This document shows positions 21,136 to 33,292 of a stretch of DNA of 64,000 nucleotides, one piece after another. Below the pieces are notes generated by a model that was not told where the DNA came from, made no database searches, and saw nothing but the letters and a program-made list of their open reading frames with translations. How positions within the stretch are numbered: position 1 is the stretch's first letter; every line of letters begins with the position of its first letter. Source of the stretch: Vitellaria paradoxa (lineage: Eukaryota > Streptophyta > Magnoliopsida > Ericales > Sapotaceae); the NCBI GenBank assembly GCA_019916065.1, contig CM034236.1:28300457-28364456 (forward strand), given 5' to 3'. A program made the translations under genes and the position numbers.

Positions 21136-22623
21136 TCAAGCTGGAGCATAAAGATCAAACATGCCCAGCTTGGAACAAAATTGCTGGAATAGAGAGTGGG
21201 ACAAAGGTTTAGTGAGTATGTCGCCCAACTGAGAATCTGAACGCACAAATGGGGTAGTAAGGTCTTTCTTAATTAGGAGATCTCGAATAAAATGGCAGTC
21301 CACCTCTATATGTTTTGTCCTTTCATGAAACACAGGGTTGTTGGCAATAAAGATGGCAGCTTGATTATCACAATACATTGACATTGGAGTTGAAATTTTG
21401 ATGCCAAAATCCTGTAGTAGTGAACGAACCCAAAGCATCTCCGCAGCAGTATGAGTCATGGCACGATATTCAGCTTCAGCACTAGAACGAGCAACTACTG
21501 TCTGCTTCTTACTACGCCAAGTCACAAGATTACCTCCAACAAAAGTACAATACCCAGAAGTAGATTTCCTATCAGAACGATTGCCAGCCCAATCTGTATC
21601 ACTATATCCCACTACATCCAATATGGTAGAAGGTCGATAGAAAAGTCCCTGGCCTGGAGAGCTCTTCAAATACCTCAAAATTCGACATATAGCATCAAAA
21701 TGTGGCTGACGAGGAGCATGCATAAACTGACTAACCACACCAACAGCATATGCAATATCTGGTCGTGTCACAGTGAGGTAAATCAACTTTCCCACAAGAC
21801 GACGATACCGGCCAACATCAGGAAAAGGAGCACCACTCTCAGAATCAAGACGAAAAACAGAATCCATAGGAGTATCAGTAGGGCGTGACCCCAAGAGTCC
21901 AGTCTCAGAAAGCAGATCTAATGCATATTTCCTCTAAGAGAGAGATATACCCTTTGAAGACCGGGCAACCTCAATCCCTAAGAAATAGCGTAGAGTTCCA
22001 AGATCTTTTGTGTGAAATTGTCTTCCTAGATGTTGTTTTAATTCATAAATGCCCTTCTCATCATCCCCAGAAATAATAATATCATCAACATAGACAATCA
22101 AGATTATAGTACCAGTTGATGCATGATGTATGAATACTGAGTGGTTAGATGTAGATCGGTTAAAACCATAATTCAAAAGAACCTTACTAAAGTGATCAAA
22201 CCATGCACGTGGAGATTGCTTGAGGCCATATAAAGCTCGATGTAGACAACAAACAAGGTGCTCGCTACCTGAAACAACATACCCAGGTGGCTGGTCCATG
22301 TATACTTCTTCCTGAAGCTCACCATTTAGAAAAGCATTTTTAATGTCAAGTTGAAACAGAGGCCAGGACTTACTTACTGCCACTGCTAAAAGAATACGGA
22401 TTGAGTTAAGGCGAGCAACTGGTGAGAATGTTTCCAAATAATCTACTCCATAGGTCTGTGTATATCCCTTAGCTACCAATCGAGCTTTGAGTCGCTCAAT
22501 AAACCCATCTGGCAAATACTTGATAGTATACACCCATCGACACCCCACAGTTTTCTTCCCAGGTGGAAGAGACGTAAGCTCCCATGTATGATTTTGATGC
22601 AATGCACGCATCTCCTCATCCAT
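21136..22623 (-). pseudogene. Copia D reverse transcriptase-RNase H, one stop
   Basis: RT occupies 21934-22623: WELTSLPPGKKTVGCRWVY, AFLNGELQEEVYMDQPPGY, LYGLKQSPRAW, catalytic VYVDDIIISGDD, and the tail YFLGIEVARSSKG. RNase H occupies 21136-21894: RPDIAYAVGVVSQFMHAP, YSDTDWAGNRSDRKSTSG, SRSSAEAEYRAM-like VARSSAEAEYRAM, YCDNQAAIFIANNPVFHERTKHIEVD. A TAG at 21934-21936 sits where a Gln codon is expected. The frame is otherwise continuous. Together they copy RNA to DNA and remove the template. Confidence 0.9.
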
Positions 22624-22653
22624 CGCTGCCTTCCAGTTTGGTGATAGTAAAGC

Positions 22654-24344
22654 CTACTCATATGAGGTAGGAACGAAAACGGAGGACAAGGCACAAACAA
22701 AGGATTGTAGACGAGGTAACATACGATGATAAGAAACAAAGTTAGCAATAGGATGTTTTGTACAAGTACGTTTACCTCGGCGTAGGGCAATAGGAAGATC
22801 ATCAGTAACAGGTTGAGGCTCAGGAGAGATAGTGTTATATTCTTCAGAGGTTTCAGGAACCTCTATGGTAGGTGATTCAGAATTCACAGGTGCAGAGCTG
22901 ACTGGTGCTGATGGAGCGATAGGACTAGGACGAGAACGACGTTGATATACCTGTAAAGGAGGAGGCTGCTGCAAAGTAGGCAAAGGAGGAGGTACCTGTA
23001 AAGAAGGTAAACTAGGATTTGAAGCAGAAAGATCAGGATTAGGAAGAGCATGATTATCCAAGATAGACTCCCCCTCTCGAGAGGAAGGAGAAACCTCTCC
23101 CTCACGAGAAAAATAAGGTGTAGACTAAAAAAAGTAACATCAGCACTGACAAAGATCCGCCGAGAAGAAGGATGATAACAACGATAACCCTTTTGAGTGC
23201 GGGAATAACCAAGAAAGATGCACCGTCGGGCACGAGGAGAGAGTTTATCCAAACCTGGGTCGAGGTTATGAACAAACGCAACACAACCAAAGGTACGAGG
23301 AGTAAGAGAAAATGGAGAAGTGGAGGGATAGAGAAGAGAAAAAGATGAACGATTACCAAGAGTAACAGATGAAACCCTGTTAATGTGATAACAAGCAGTC
23401 AAAACAGCTTCCCCCCCAGTATTGTTTAGGAACATTCATATTAAAACGCAAGGTACGGGCAACATCTAACAAATGACGATGTTTGCGTTTAGCAACACCA
23501 TTTTGTTGAGAGGTATGAACACAAGTAGTTTGATGAATGATTCCCCTTTCAACACAAAAATTGTCCATGATGGATTTGGTATATTCCAAGGCATTATCAG
23601 AACGAAGAATTTTGATGCGTTTGTCAAATTGGGTTAGAATTTCATTGTAAAACCGCAAAACAATAGCAGGCAATTCAGAACGATTTTTTAATAGAAATAA
23701 CCAAGTCATTCGGGAAAAATCATCTACAAATATAACAAAATACCAATATCCATTAAAGGTTGAAACCCGTGAGGGACCCCAAATGTCCGTATGGACTACA
23801 TCAAAAGGTTTAGACTGACGACTAGTATTGCTAGGAAAGGAACTACGGTGATGCTTGCCAAGTTAACAGGCTTCACATTCAAGACTTGAAACAGACTCTA
23901 AATTGGGAACTGCCAACTTGAGTCGAGCCAAGGATGGATGACCCAAGCGACAATGCCATTGAAAAGGGTAAACAGATGTACTAAAAACAGAATGAGAAAT
24001 AGAAAAACTGGTAGGATCCAAATAGTAAAGTCCATTCCGCTCACATCCCGAACCAATCGTCCTCTGCATCCTGAGATCCTGAAATACACAAGAAGAAGGG
24101 GAAAATGTTATAGAGCAGTTTAAGGATTTTGTAAGTTGACTAACAGACAATAAGTTAAAAGGAAACTTAGGAACATATATAAGCTTGAGGATAGGGAAAA
24201 GGAGGGTGAAGGCTGAAGTCGTCCTTTACCAGCAACAGACTGGCAGGACCCATCAGTTAAGGTAATACGATGTGTAGTTTGAGTCAAATCAGAGAATAAG
24301 GATGGCTTACCTAAGACATGAGTAGTAGCTCCGGAGTCAATGAC
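22654..24344 (-). pseudogene. Copia D protease end, integrase and linker, frameshifted
   Basis: 24150 downward: pre-integrase region (GLYYLDPTSFSI, WHCRLGHPSLARL, LECEAC), then a TAA at 23863-23865. Core: 23380-23709 with ILRSDNALEYTKS and HTSQQNGVAKRKHRHLLDVAR. A G-run causes a frameshift near 23412. The C-terminal part runs 23102-23435 (PRTFGCVAFVHNLDPG, RRCIFLGYSRTQKGYRCYHP), with a second shift near 23125. A Pro-rich linker runs 22654-23061, ending in a TAG at 22654-22656. Integrase inserts the cDNA. Confidence 0.85.
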
Positions 24345-25453
24345 CTACTGGGGAGCAGCAGTAGTAAAGCAAGCGGTACTACCTGAATGAGCCAGAGTGG
24401 CAGTGGAATTGGAGGAGTGTGAACTGCGGAGAGCCTGCACAATAGCATCTAACTCTGCTGTAGAGAAGGGATTCTGTGAATCAGACTGAGATACTGATGG
24501 TTCACTCGAGCTGACAGCACTAGTACCGAAATCAAGGCCTGTAGATTCCACAGCAACATGATTGGTTTGCTCAGGACGTCCATATTTCTTCCAACAATAA
24601 GGCTCTGTGTGATTAGTATCACCACAATGATCGCATTTCTTTGTACCTCGTCCAGAGCCTCGAGAACCACCACGAGAATTACGACCACCACGAGAATTGC
24701 CACGAGAAGCTCCACCACGAGAATTGCCTCGTCCGCCACCAACCAAGTTTGCAGAATTAGAACCACCGGTGGAAGAAGGTGCTATCCGAGAATGATGACC
24801 CAATGAGGAACGGTGTAATCGAGCGTATGCATTAGCCATGGAAGGAATAATCTCTCCAGCTAGGAGCTGATCCCGATAGCCACGAAGATTATCGTCAAGA
24901 CCAGCCAAAAGCAACACAGTCATGAGTTCCTCCCATTGCTTTATCATATCAGTCTTAGTTTCTGGAAAAGGGCGAAACTGTAATAATCGATCACTAAGGC
25001 CCTTAAGAGTGCTATAATACTCAGAAAGAGGTGACCATTCTGTCGAAAAGAGAAAAGTCTCTCATATGCTTCAAATATCTCCGATACATTACTCCGTTGG
25101 GAGAAGGAATCGGCTAGAGAGTCCCAAATTGCTTTTGAAGTCTCACACAAAGATACTGTGTGTAAAACAGATGGCTTAAGACTATGCCACAACCAGCTCA
25201 TAACAACTGCATCTGCTGCCCGCCATTGTCGATAAGTAACAGACTTAGAATCTGGAGGTGAATCGATGATAAAATGATCCATTTGGCGACCAATAAGAAA
25301 AATTTTAACAGCATGAGACCAGGTTAAATAATTTGCTCCATTAAATTTCTCGCTAGAAATTGATTTAGGAAGGCTGTCAGAAGGAATAACAGGAACCATT
25401 GAAACGGGAACCAAAGAGGAATCAACATCAGACTTTGTAGGATCACTGGCCAT
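24345..25453 (-). pseudogene. Copia D gag, one frameshift
   Basis: The start ATG is at 25451-25453 (MASDPTKSDVDSS); an upstream in-frame Met is less likely as it lies in the leader. The N-terminal domain has FNGANYLTWSHAVKIFLIG and WLWHSLKPSV. There is a frameshift near 25028. 24345-24947 continues with WEELMTVLLLAGLDDNLRGY, a Gly/Arg/Ser-rich run, a CCHC zinc knuckle CDHCGDTNHTEPYC and a Ser-rich tail, ending in TAG at 24345-24347 just before the protease VIDSGATTH. Gag binds RNA and forms the particle. Confidence 0.88.
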
Positions 25454-26180
25454 ATTAACAACTAAAACACCACTAATAACTGAGATCAACAGTAACCTAC
25501 ACAGCAGTCAAACAAACAGCTTTCCCCTCAAAAAATCGAGACTCAGTCTCGTATTCACTCCACAATGGACGAAGAGAAACCAGCAATCCTCAATCTGGCA
25601 GCAGTCTTGTATCCAATATGCACAATCGAAGAGAGAGAGAGACTCAATCCAGCAGCGAAGCGCATCAATCAGCAGCCGACAACTGACGATGATGGATCAA
25701 TCACAAGCGACACTCAACAACAAGCATCGATCGAACCGATCGGTTCAACGAGCAACAACGATCGGATCCAATCGATCCAAACATTCAGATTGATTCCAAC
25801 GAGCAACGAAGAGCAAGGAAACAATTGACAGCAACGGCGACGAGCTTCGATCTGGCAACAATCAACGAGAGAGAGAGAACGAATCAAGCGACGATTAGAG
25901 AGCATCAACCAGGAACGACGCTAACAGCCGAAGAGAGGATCGACGTCATCGAAGAAAAAAAAAATCTGGAGGCAACCAGGCAACAACCAAAAACGATCGA
26001 TCAATCAAGTGATGAAGGATCGATCGATCATTCACATGCTGCGGAAGAGAGAGGAACTGGAACTCAAGAAGAACCCACCGACGCTGACAGCCGAAGGTAC
26101 ACCGACGGCGAGAACCGTGAGATTTTTTTTCTTTTTTTTTTTTTAATTGAAGTGTATATAGAATTGCTCTGATACCAAGT
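25454..26180 (-). other. Leader and primer site of copia D
   Basis: A 730-bp leader, purine-rich on the + strand with many GATCGA words. A T-run lies at 26127-26144. The primer site 26166-26177 reads TGGTATCAGAGC on the minus strand. Confidence 0.75.
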
Positions 26181-26356
26181 TGAGAATTTGATGAAAGGAA
26201 AATTCAGAGACTTACATAGCCTCCTTCTCTGGTATTGTATTTATAATGAAGAATTACAAACGGAAAAGGAAATTAGGAAATTACAATCAACTCAAGTAAG
26301 GAAACCTAATTATACTCAAATATTCAATCAATCCTAATTCTACTCATATTTTGACA
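26181..26356 (-). repeat. 5' LTR of copia D
   Basis: 176 bp, two differences from 20953-21128. It marks the right edge of D. Confidence 0.9.
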
Positions 26357-27919
26357 CTTGCATTCCTTTGTTTGTGCTTTATCCTCTGTTTCTCTTCCAG
26401 TCTCGTATCGAGTAGCATTATCTTCCCTTTGGTGGAAGCATGCTATAGATGAGGAGATGCAGGCACTTTATCAAAATCATACCTAGGAGCTAGCACTATT
26501 ACCTTCTAGAAAGCAAATAGTGGGATGTCATTGGGTTTATTATATAAAGTATCTTCCAGATGGTTCTGCTGAGCGACTTAAAGCACGCTTTGTTGCCAAA
26601 GGCTATACTCAACCTTATAGAGTTGATTATTTGGAGACCTTCTCTCTAGCTGATCGGTTGAACTCTATTCGCAAACTTCTTGCTGTGGCTGTGAGTCACT
26701 CTTGGCCTGTTTATCAGCTGGATATTAAAAATGCATTTCTTTATAGTGAACTTCTAGGGAAGGTTTACATGGATCAACCACCTGGCTATATTATTCCCAG
26801 GAGTGAACACTTAGCTTGCAAATTACGTTGTGCCTTATGTGGTCTGAAGCAATCCCCTCGTGCCTGGTTGGTCGCTTCAATGATGTCCAAGTGAAGTATG
26901 GTCTTTAGGGCTCTATTTCAAATCATTCTATTTTCATTCTACAATCTTTTTCTAGTACCGTTTTGATTGTGTATGTTGACGACATTATTATCTCTAGAGA
27001 TAACATCTCAGATATTACTGATTTGAATTCTCATTTAAGTCAACATTTCCACACTAAAGACTTAGGTGCTCTTCGCTATTTCCTTGGAATCGAAATAGCA
27101 CAATCCCGTGCAGAACTCAGTCATTCACAACACAAGTATGTTTTGGATCTTCTATCTAAAACTAGATTACTAGGTTCTTGCCCCACGAAAACTCACAGGG
27201 ACACGTCTGTCAAACTTGATACTATTATTGGTACACCATTCTCTTATGTTAGTCATTATAGACACTTGGTTGGCAAATATATCTATCTTACAGTCACTCA
27301 TCCTAACATTACATATGCTGTGAGTGTTGTTAGTCAATTTATGCATGCTCCTCATTCATCACTTTGAGGTAGTGTATTGTATCTTATGTTACTTGAAGGG
27401 TACCCTTGGTCGTAGTTTATTGTATCGACTTTCTTCTTTTTCTGTGACTAGTTATAGTGATGCTGACTAGGCTGGGAGTCGCACTGATTATTGCTCTACA
27501 TTTGGTTATTGTACCTTCATTGGTGACAATCCTGTCACTTGCAGAGCAAAAAGCAAAACGTTGTCGCTCGTTCTAGTGCTGAAGCTGAATATCGTGCCAT
27601 GCCTCATATAGCATATGAGATTCTTTACGTTTGCTCACTCCTTCATGACTTTGGTATGGAGGTTTTTCGACCAATGTCTATGTTTTGTGACAATTAATCT
27701 GCTATCTTCATTGCCGACAACCCTATTTTTTGTGAGCACGCAAAATATAAAGAAGTTGATTATCACTTTATTTAGGATTTTTTGATGCAGGGTGATCTTT
27801 GCACGCCGTATGTGTGCTCAAGGTCAAAGTTGGGCAACATCCTTTGCCTTGAGGTTCTTTTCAGTAGTTATCTATCAAGTCGAGCTTATTTGATTTGTAC
27901 GCTCTAGCTTAAGGGGGGG
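26357..27919 (+). pseudogene. Copia B reverse transcriptase and RNase H, broken
   Basis: RT: 26520-26894 with MGCHWVYYIKYLPDGSAERL, AVAVSHSWPVYQLDIKNAFL and VYMDQPPGYI. Palm: 26963-27367 with catalytic VYVDDIIISRDN, HTKDLGALRYFLGIEIAQS, and HPNITYAVSVVSQFMHAP (RNase H start). RNase H runs in broken frames to about 27905 (ARSSAEAEYRAM-like and YDN-like words near 27570-27700). The polypurine tract at 27911-27919 precedes the 3' LTR. Stops and indels rule out activity. Confidence 0.85.
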
Positions 27920-28110
27920 TGTTAAAATAAGAGATTTGTTTTTATATTTTCTTTATCTTGCTGTCAATTAGGATTTGTTATTCTTGGAAACATATCTTGT
28001 AAATATGGATAGCCCGTTGGCATCCAACAGTATATACGTACAAGGTCATTGGCCTAGTGATAGATCAATTAACAGTTTTCATTATTTTTTGATCTGCATT
28101 CTTATTTTCA
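27920..28110 (+). repeat. 3' LTR of copia B
   Basis: 191 bp, TGTTAAAATAAG to CTTATTTTCA. It keeps the middle part that the 70-bp 5' LTR has lost. Confidence 0.75.
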
Positions 28111-28115
28111 ACTGT

Positions 28116-28617
28116 TGTGAATACTTTTCTCAATCCTTCTCTGAATTTATGACTGTTTTTGGCATGATACACAAGCCCCCTTGTCCTCACACTCAACAGC
28201 AAAATGGAGTGCCATGCACAAGGACCTTCATCTTGTTAAAACTGTTGGACGTCTATCCTTTTAAATGAATGTTCTCAAAACCTTTTGGAGTGATGCTGTT
28301 TTCATTGCATGTTATCTCATTAATTGCATCCCATACTTTATTCTCCATAATTGAAAACCCCCACTCCATACTTTTCTAATGAGTTGCCCTTTCCTTTTTC
28401 TCATTATATAGTTGGGTGTGTGTCCGTTGTTCATCAACTCACTCCCGACATTAATAAGTTAAATGCTCGTGCTCTTAAATGTGTTTTCTTGGAATACTCG
28501 CATTCTCACTAGGGCTATCATTATTATAACCCATATCTGCATCACTTTTTCATTTGATGTTGATGTGACCTCCTTTGAGTCCACTTCTTCCTCCACACCT
28601 TCCTCCTTCATTGAGGA
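28116..28617 (+). pseudogene. Copia A integrase C-terminal half, broken
   Basis: It resumes A's core at EYFSQSFSEFMTVFGMIHKP and PHTQQQNGVP, the usual copia DNA-binding/catalytic stretch, then continues through stops (NCIPYFILH-like words) to the post-core region near 28430-28560. It is cut by copia E at 28618, whose target copy is GAGGA (28613-28617). Confidence 0.7.
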
Positions 28618-28883
28618 TGTAAACTTGAGAATAATTTATTAAAGAGTTTGACACACCCAAATGGGTTTTCATTACTTGGTATTTATACTTATACAATATA
28701 CATATACAATAGATATTGTACAAGGAATTGATACTACGTATATACCCCCTAGATACATGAATATTAAATGCACTAGGTACATGCACATACATTAACAATC
28801 TCCAAAAATACACACACATTTACAGCTAATATTCTTCTTAAAAATAGTAAGGCTGACTAAATTGATTTAGAAACTTTTCAACA
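28618..28883 (-). repeat. 3' LTR of copia E
   Basis: TGTAAACTTG to TTTTCAACA on the + strand. It abuts a polypurine tract (CTTGAGGGGGAA on the minus strand). TATA-like words occur near 28680-28705. Confidence 0.85.
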
Positions 28884-28901
28884 TTCCCCCTCAAGCTGGT
28901 T

Positions 28902-30279
28902 TCAAGCTAGTTTGAAGATATCCTCCATGGCCAGCTTGCTAGTTAAGTTTTCAAACTGTTTCTTTGGCAGTCCCTTTGTGAATATGTCTGCTACTTGCTC
29001 AGCCGTTGAGATATAGGGTAAACATATTACCCCACTATCAATTTTCTCCTTGATAAAGTGCTTGTCTACCTCCACATGTTTTGTTCTATCATGAAGGACT
29101 GGATTGTGAGTAATAATTATTGCAGCTTTATTATCACAATACAGTTTCATTGGTAGTGAATTAGTAACTATTAATTCCTCCAATATTCTTTTAGTCCACA
29201 ATGCTTCACAAATTCCATGAGCAACAGTTCTAAACTCAACTTGTAAATTCCCATGACCTCCAAATATAAGCTTTTACCTAGAGTCCCTTTTAAGTATTTT
29301 AGGATTTTGTAAACTGTATCAAAATGCTCAGGTCCTGGTGAGTGCATAAATTGACTTATCACACTTGTTGCAAAAGCTATGTCAGGATGCATGTGAGAGA
29401 GAGAGAAAGGAGTTTCCTTACCAATCTTTGGTATTGTTCTCTATTGATTACTTCTTCAGGTTTAGTTGGTTGGAGTCCTAAATTTGGCTCTATAAGTGTT
29501 TCTGCTACTTTACGCCCTAGTAAACCTATTTCTCCAAGTAAATCAAGAAAATATTTTCGTTGGGAAACAAAAATTCCTTTCTTTGACCTTGCAAACTCTA
29601 TACCAAGAAAATACTTCAAGTTACCTAAGTCTTTGATCTCAATCTCCTTAGCAAGAATTTTCCTTAATCTCTCAAGCTTATTTCTGTCGTCACCTGTTAG
29701 AACAATATCATCAACATAGATAATAAGGATAGCTACTTTGCCTCCATTGGTATGTCTATAGAACATAGTATGATTAGCTTGACCTTAGTTGTAGCCGTGA
29801 CTCTCTACCATTTTCCCAAAGCATTCAAACCAAGTTCTAAGAGATTGTTTGAGTCCATACAATAATTTCTTCAACCTGCACACCTTGCCTTTGCCACTTG
29901 TCCCTTCAAATCCTAGTGGTAGATTCATAAAAACTTCCTCCTCTAAGTCTCCATTAAAGAAGGCATTCTGTACATCTAATTGATATAAGGGCCAATTAGC
30001 GTGAACAGCGGGAGAGATGAGCACATGGATTGGGTTCATCTTGGCTATAGGAGCAAATATTTCCTAATAGTCAATCTCATATGTCTGAGTAAACCCTTTC
30101 GCCACAAGTCTTGCTTTGTACCTCTCTATACTATCATCAGCCTTGAATTTGACTATAAATACCCATTTATAGCCAACAGTCTTCTTTCCTTCTGGTAGAT
30201 CACCAACTTCCCAAGGGCCGTTAGCAATTAGTGCATTCATCTCTTCTTGAACAGCCAATCTCCATTTTGGGTGATACAA
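28902..30279 (-). pseudogene. Copia E reverse transcriptase-RNase H, broken
   Basis: RT pieces: 30064-30279 (WRLAVQEEMNALIANGPWEV, GYKWVFIVKFKADDSIERYK), 29785-30039 (ANWPLYQLDVQNAFFNGDLE, RLKKLLYGLKQSLRTW), and 29377-29766 with catalytic IYVDDIVLTGDD and YFLGIEFARSKKGI. RNase H: 29171-29392 (HPDIAFATSVISQFMHSPG) and 28902-29201 (LYCDNKAAIIITHNPV, HDRTKHVEVDKHFIKEKID). At least four breaks. Confidence 0.88.
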
Positions 30280-31740
30280 TGCTCCTGAATGGTTCTTGGA
30301 ATAAACTGATGAGAAACAGTTGATGTAAAGGCCTTATGAGTATCTGAGAGTCTATGATAGGATAAATAGTTGGCAATAAGATGTGTGGTAAAAGTTCTAA
30401 CTCCTTTCCTAAGGGTTATAGGCAGATCAAGATTAGTAGAATTATGAAAGGAAAGGATAGGAGGAGAAGAGATACCTTAAATGTGTGAGGGACCAACTCG
30501 TGGAGGTGATGAAGATTGGCCTTGCTCTGGATTTGAAGAATGATTTCTATTTTTCTGATGATCTCTTCCTCTGCTATAAACACGAAGCTCAAATGAGGGA
30601 ATATCTGGTAGTATTTCTCCCCCTATTTGCAAATCACTTATGCCTTGTACAGGTGGATTAGTATTTTTGTTATTTTCATTGGGTAAAGTATTTGTTTGTT
30701 GGCTTTTTAAAGAAGTACGGCTATCAATGTCAAGAAAAACATGAGGGAGTGGTGTAGAAGTTTGCTAGAACTCATCTTCACTTTTCTTTTTCTCTCCCTA
30801 AAGATGGTTATGGCTGAAATAAGGTTGTTTTTCAATAAAGACAACATCAGTAGTGATGTCATTTTTTTTGGTTATAGGATTAAAGCATTTGTGTCCTCTC
30901 TTATTAGGGGCATATCCAAGGAAAACGCATTTTTATGCCCTAGGGTCAAGTTTGGATCAAAGATGGATTGGTATATGTACAAAAACAATGCACCCAAAAA
31001 CTTTTAGTTGTAAATTTGATGTTATTGGATAAGTTGGGAAAATCTCCTTTAGGCAGGCGAAAGATGTGATGTATTTTAAAACACGAGTAGGCATCCTATT
31101 AATAAAATAACATGTAGTTAGAGTAGCATCGCCCCATAAATATTTAGGAACATGTATAGAAATCATGATGACCCGAGCAACCTCCAATGCATGGTAATTT
31201 TTTCGGGGTGTCACCACAAGTGGATTGATGTTGAATACTTTTTTTTGAAAAAAATCATTCCTAAACAATTTTTAAAGTATTCAGTACAATTGTCGGTTCT
31301 AAGAATACTGATTTTTGTTTGGAATTGGTTTTTAACCATATTATAAAATGGCTTGAATATTTGTTCAATTTCAGATTTGTCACTCATCAAATACACTCAA
31401 TACAATCGAGTATGATCATCAATAAACGTAACAAATCATTTTTCCGCAGATGCAGTAGTGATTTTTGAAGGACCCCAAACATCACTATGTATTAAATAAA
31501 ACGGTTTTGAAGCACGGTGAACTTCAAATTGATAAGTGTTCTAATGATTCTTGGATAAATGACAAGCATCACAATGAAGAGAGTTACCATCCAAAGTTTT
31601 AAATAAGCTGGGAAACAAATATTTTAAAGAGGGAAAACTAGGATGTTCTAGTCTAAGATGCCAAAGCATTATTTGTTCACGTACAGAAATTGAACTAATA
31701 CTACTACTCAAACCCTGAGCTTGTTTATTATTGAATAGTG
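30280..31740 (-). pseudogene. Copia E integrase and linker, degenerate
   Basis: 31211-31396 covers the core middle (NQFQTKISILRTDNCTEYFK). 30957-31268 covers the core end and beyond (NYHALEVARVIMISIHVP, LWGDATLTTCYFINRMP, LKVFGCIVFVH). The linker to RT (30300-30950) is Ser/Pro-rich and broken. The pre-integrase region is near 31560-31740. Confidence 0.8.
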
Positions 31741-31741
31741 T

Positions 31742-32197
31742 CTAATCAAAATAATAGAGCCCATCAGCTATTTTAGCACTGCCAATCATCCTCCCCGAGA
31801 GTTGGTCCTGAAATTCACAATGAGAATCAAAGAATATGACACGATAATAAGAATCACGTGAGAGTTTACTAATGGACTGCAGGTTACAAGCAAGTTTAGG
31901 GACATGAAGGATAGATTTTAGTTCTATTTTCATAGAAATTTGGAAAAAACCTGTTCTGGCAATAGATGAAAAACTTCCATCTGCAATTCTAACCTTTTTA
32001 TTACCAGGACAAGGGTAATAGGATTGAAATAATTTTGACGTACTAGTCATATGATCGAATGCATCAAAATCAATAATCCATGGTGTAAGAATTAAGCCAC
32101 TAGAGTAGGCACTAGGAATATCAACTGTTTGGGCCAAGGAACCAATAGAATGACTAGATATAAGAGTGGATTTTACCAATTGAAGAAGGTGTTCCAC
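31742..32197 (-). pseudogene. Copia E protease and pre-integrase start
   Basis: 151 codons open. WIIDFDAFDHMTS is the decayed aspartic protease site: copia proteases normally have DSGAxDH here, and the catalytic Asp is kept while SGA is changed to FDA. VRIADGSFSSIARTG and ILHVPKLACNLQSISKLSRD are typical of the protease C-terminal half. It ends with MIGSAKIADGLYYFD leading into the pre-integrase domain. Confidence 0.8.
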
Positions 32198-32208
32198 TTG
32201 CTCAGCAC

Positions 32209-33190
32209 TTAGGAAATTAGCCTTGGCTGCATTGGCTTTAGGACTTGTAGAGTTGCTGCCGGAGGTTCCAGATTTGTTACTCTTCCAGTTTGTTGGCTTT
32301 CCATAAAGTTTCTAGCAAGTTTCTTGAGTGTGACGTGACTTACGATAGTGATAACACCATATTCGAGGCTTATCTTCAATCCTCCGTTGGTTAGAGTAAA
32401 CCCGCTACATAGAAACATTGGCAGCAGTCACATTTGCGTTAGCTGCCATAAGGGGCAGAGTCGACAGCAACTAAGGCAGAACTCTCCACGGTTTCACCCC
32501 CTCTTTTTTTCATCATGGCATTCCGACGACAATCATCTTGTCGCACTTCAGAAAATACCTCCCTGAGTGGTGGTAGTAGTTGTCTTCCTAAAATCTTTTG
32601 CCTGAATTTATCAAATTTGTCATTAAGGCCAACCAAGAATTTAAAAATTCTGGCATTCTCCACCATCTTCTTATTGTGATTACAATTATCAGAATTTTTC
32701 TACTCATAATCATTGAACAAATCTAACTCTTGACATAGTCCCTTAAGAGTGTTGAAATACCTTGTCACACTGCCTTCTCCTCGATGAATATTGCTGATTT
32801 TTCTGCTATAGTTCATAGATCTGAGAATAATTTCCAAGGTTAGAATACATCTGACTCAAATTATCTTAGAGTTCCCTTGTAGTATAATAGCACATGTAAT
32901 TTGCACTAATCTCTTCATCCATAGCATTCACAAGCCACGCCATTACCATAGAGTTCTCAGCATCTCACACAAAATGCAGTGGATCTTTCTTCTGTGGCTC
33001 CTTCGTTTCACCTGTCAAATACCCTATCTTCCCTCTTTCTTGAATATACATTCTGACTGGTTGTGATCACTGTAAGAAGTTAGCCTCATTCAGTCAAATG
33101 TTGGTGATTTGGACAGAGTAGAGTTTTAGAATGAGTAGTTTTTGGTTTAGGTTGGGTTTCAGATTTGGTCTTGCTTGAAGCATCAACCAT
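32209..33190 (-). pseudogene. Copia E gag, broken
   Basis: The likely start ATG is 33188-33190 (MVDASSKTKSETQ). Surviving frame 32439-32666 has FKFLVGLNDKFDKFRQKILG and REVFSEVRQDDCRRNAMMKK, typical of copia gag with the UBN2-like fold. The zinc knuckle region (32290-32350) is damaged. Confidence 0.75.
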
Positions 33191-33292
33191 GGTGAAATAT
33201 TTACAACAATAGAGGAGAAAGACAAAGATGAGCCGCCAAAAGGAAAAAAATTGGGGTTTTAGATGAAAAAAGAAAACCTTGCTTTGATACCA

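Larger units (their letters stand above)
20953..26356 (-). mobile_element. Ty1/copia element D, youngest full-length copia
   Basis: 5.4 kb, minus strand. LTRs at 20953-21128 and 26181-26356 (176 bp each) differ at only two positions. Order from right: LTR, primer site, leader, gag, protease, integrase, RT, RNase H, polypurine tract, LTR. It interrupts B between the linker and RT; the words CTTG (20945-20948) and CTTG (26357-26360) are the likely target duplication. The reading frame has four stops and about three frameshifts, so it is inactive despite its recent arrival. Confidence 0.92.
14949..28110 (+). mobile_element. Ty1/copia element B, inserted in A
   Basis: A copia element on the + strand. 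Its 5' LTR is only 70 bp (14949-15018) and its 3' LTR 191 bp (27920-28110). The 5' LTR looks like the 3' one with the middle deleted: both start TGTTA and end ATTTTCA. The target duplication is ATTGT (14944-14948) against ACTGT (28111-28115), one change. A's integrase frame continues across the removed insert. B is itself cut by C (17593-20752) and D (20953-26356). A polypurine tract (27911-27919) precedes the 3' LTR. Confidence 0.85.

Noticed and set aside
24449..24806. Long frames on both strands over the Gly/Arg-rich part of copia D gag
   Set aside because: They are shadows caused by the repetitive GGA/CGA codons of the true gag frame.
25565..26172. Two overlapping + strand frames (87 and 115 codons) opposite the leader of copia D
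   Set aside because: They lie wholly in the untranslated leader on the antisense strand, with composition set by GATCGA-type words; no homology, and no signal of their own.
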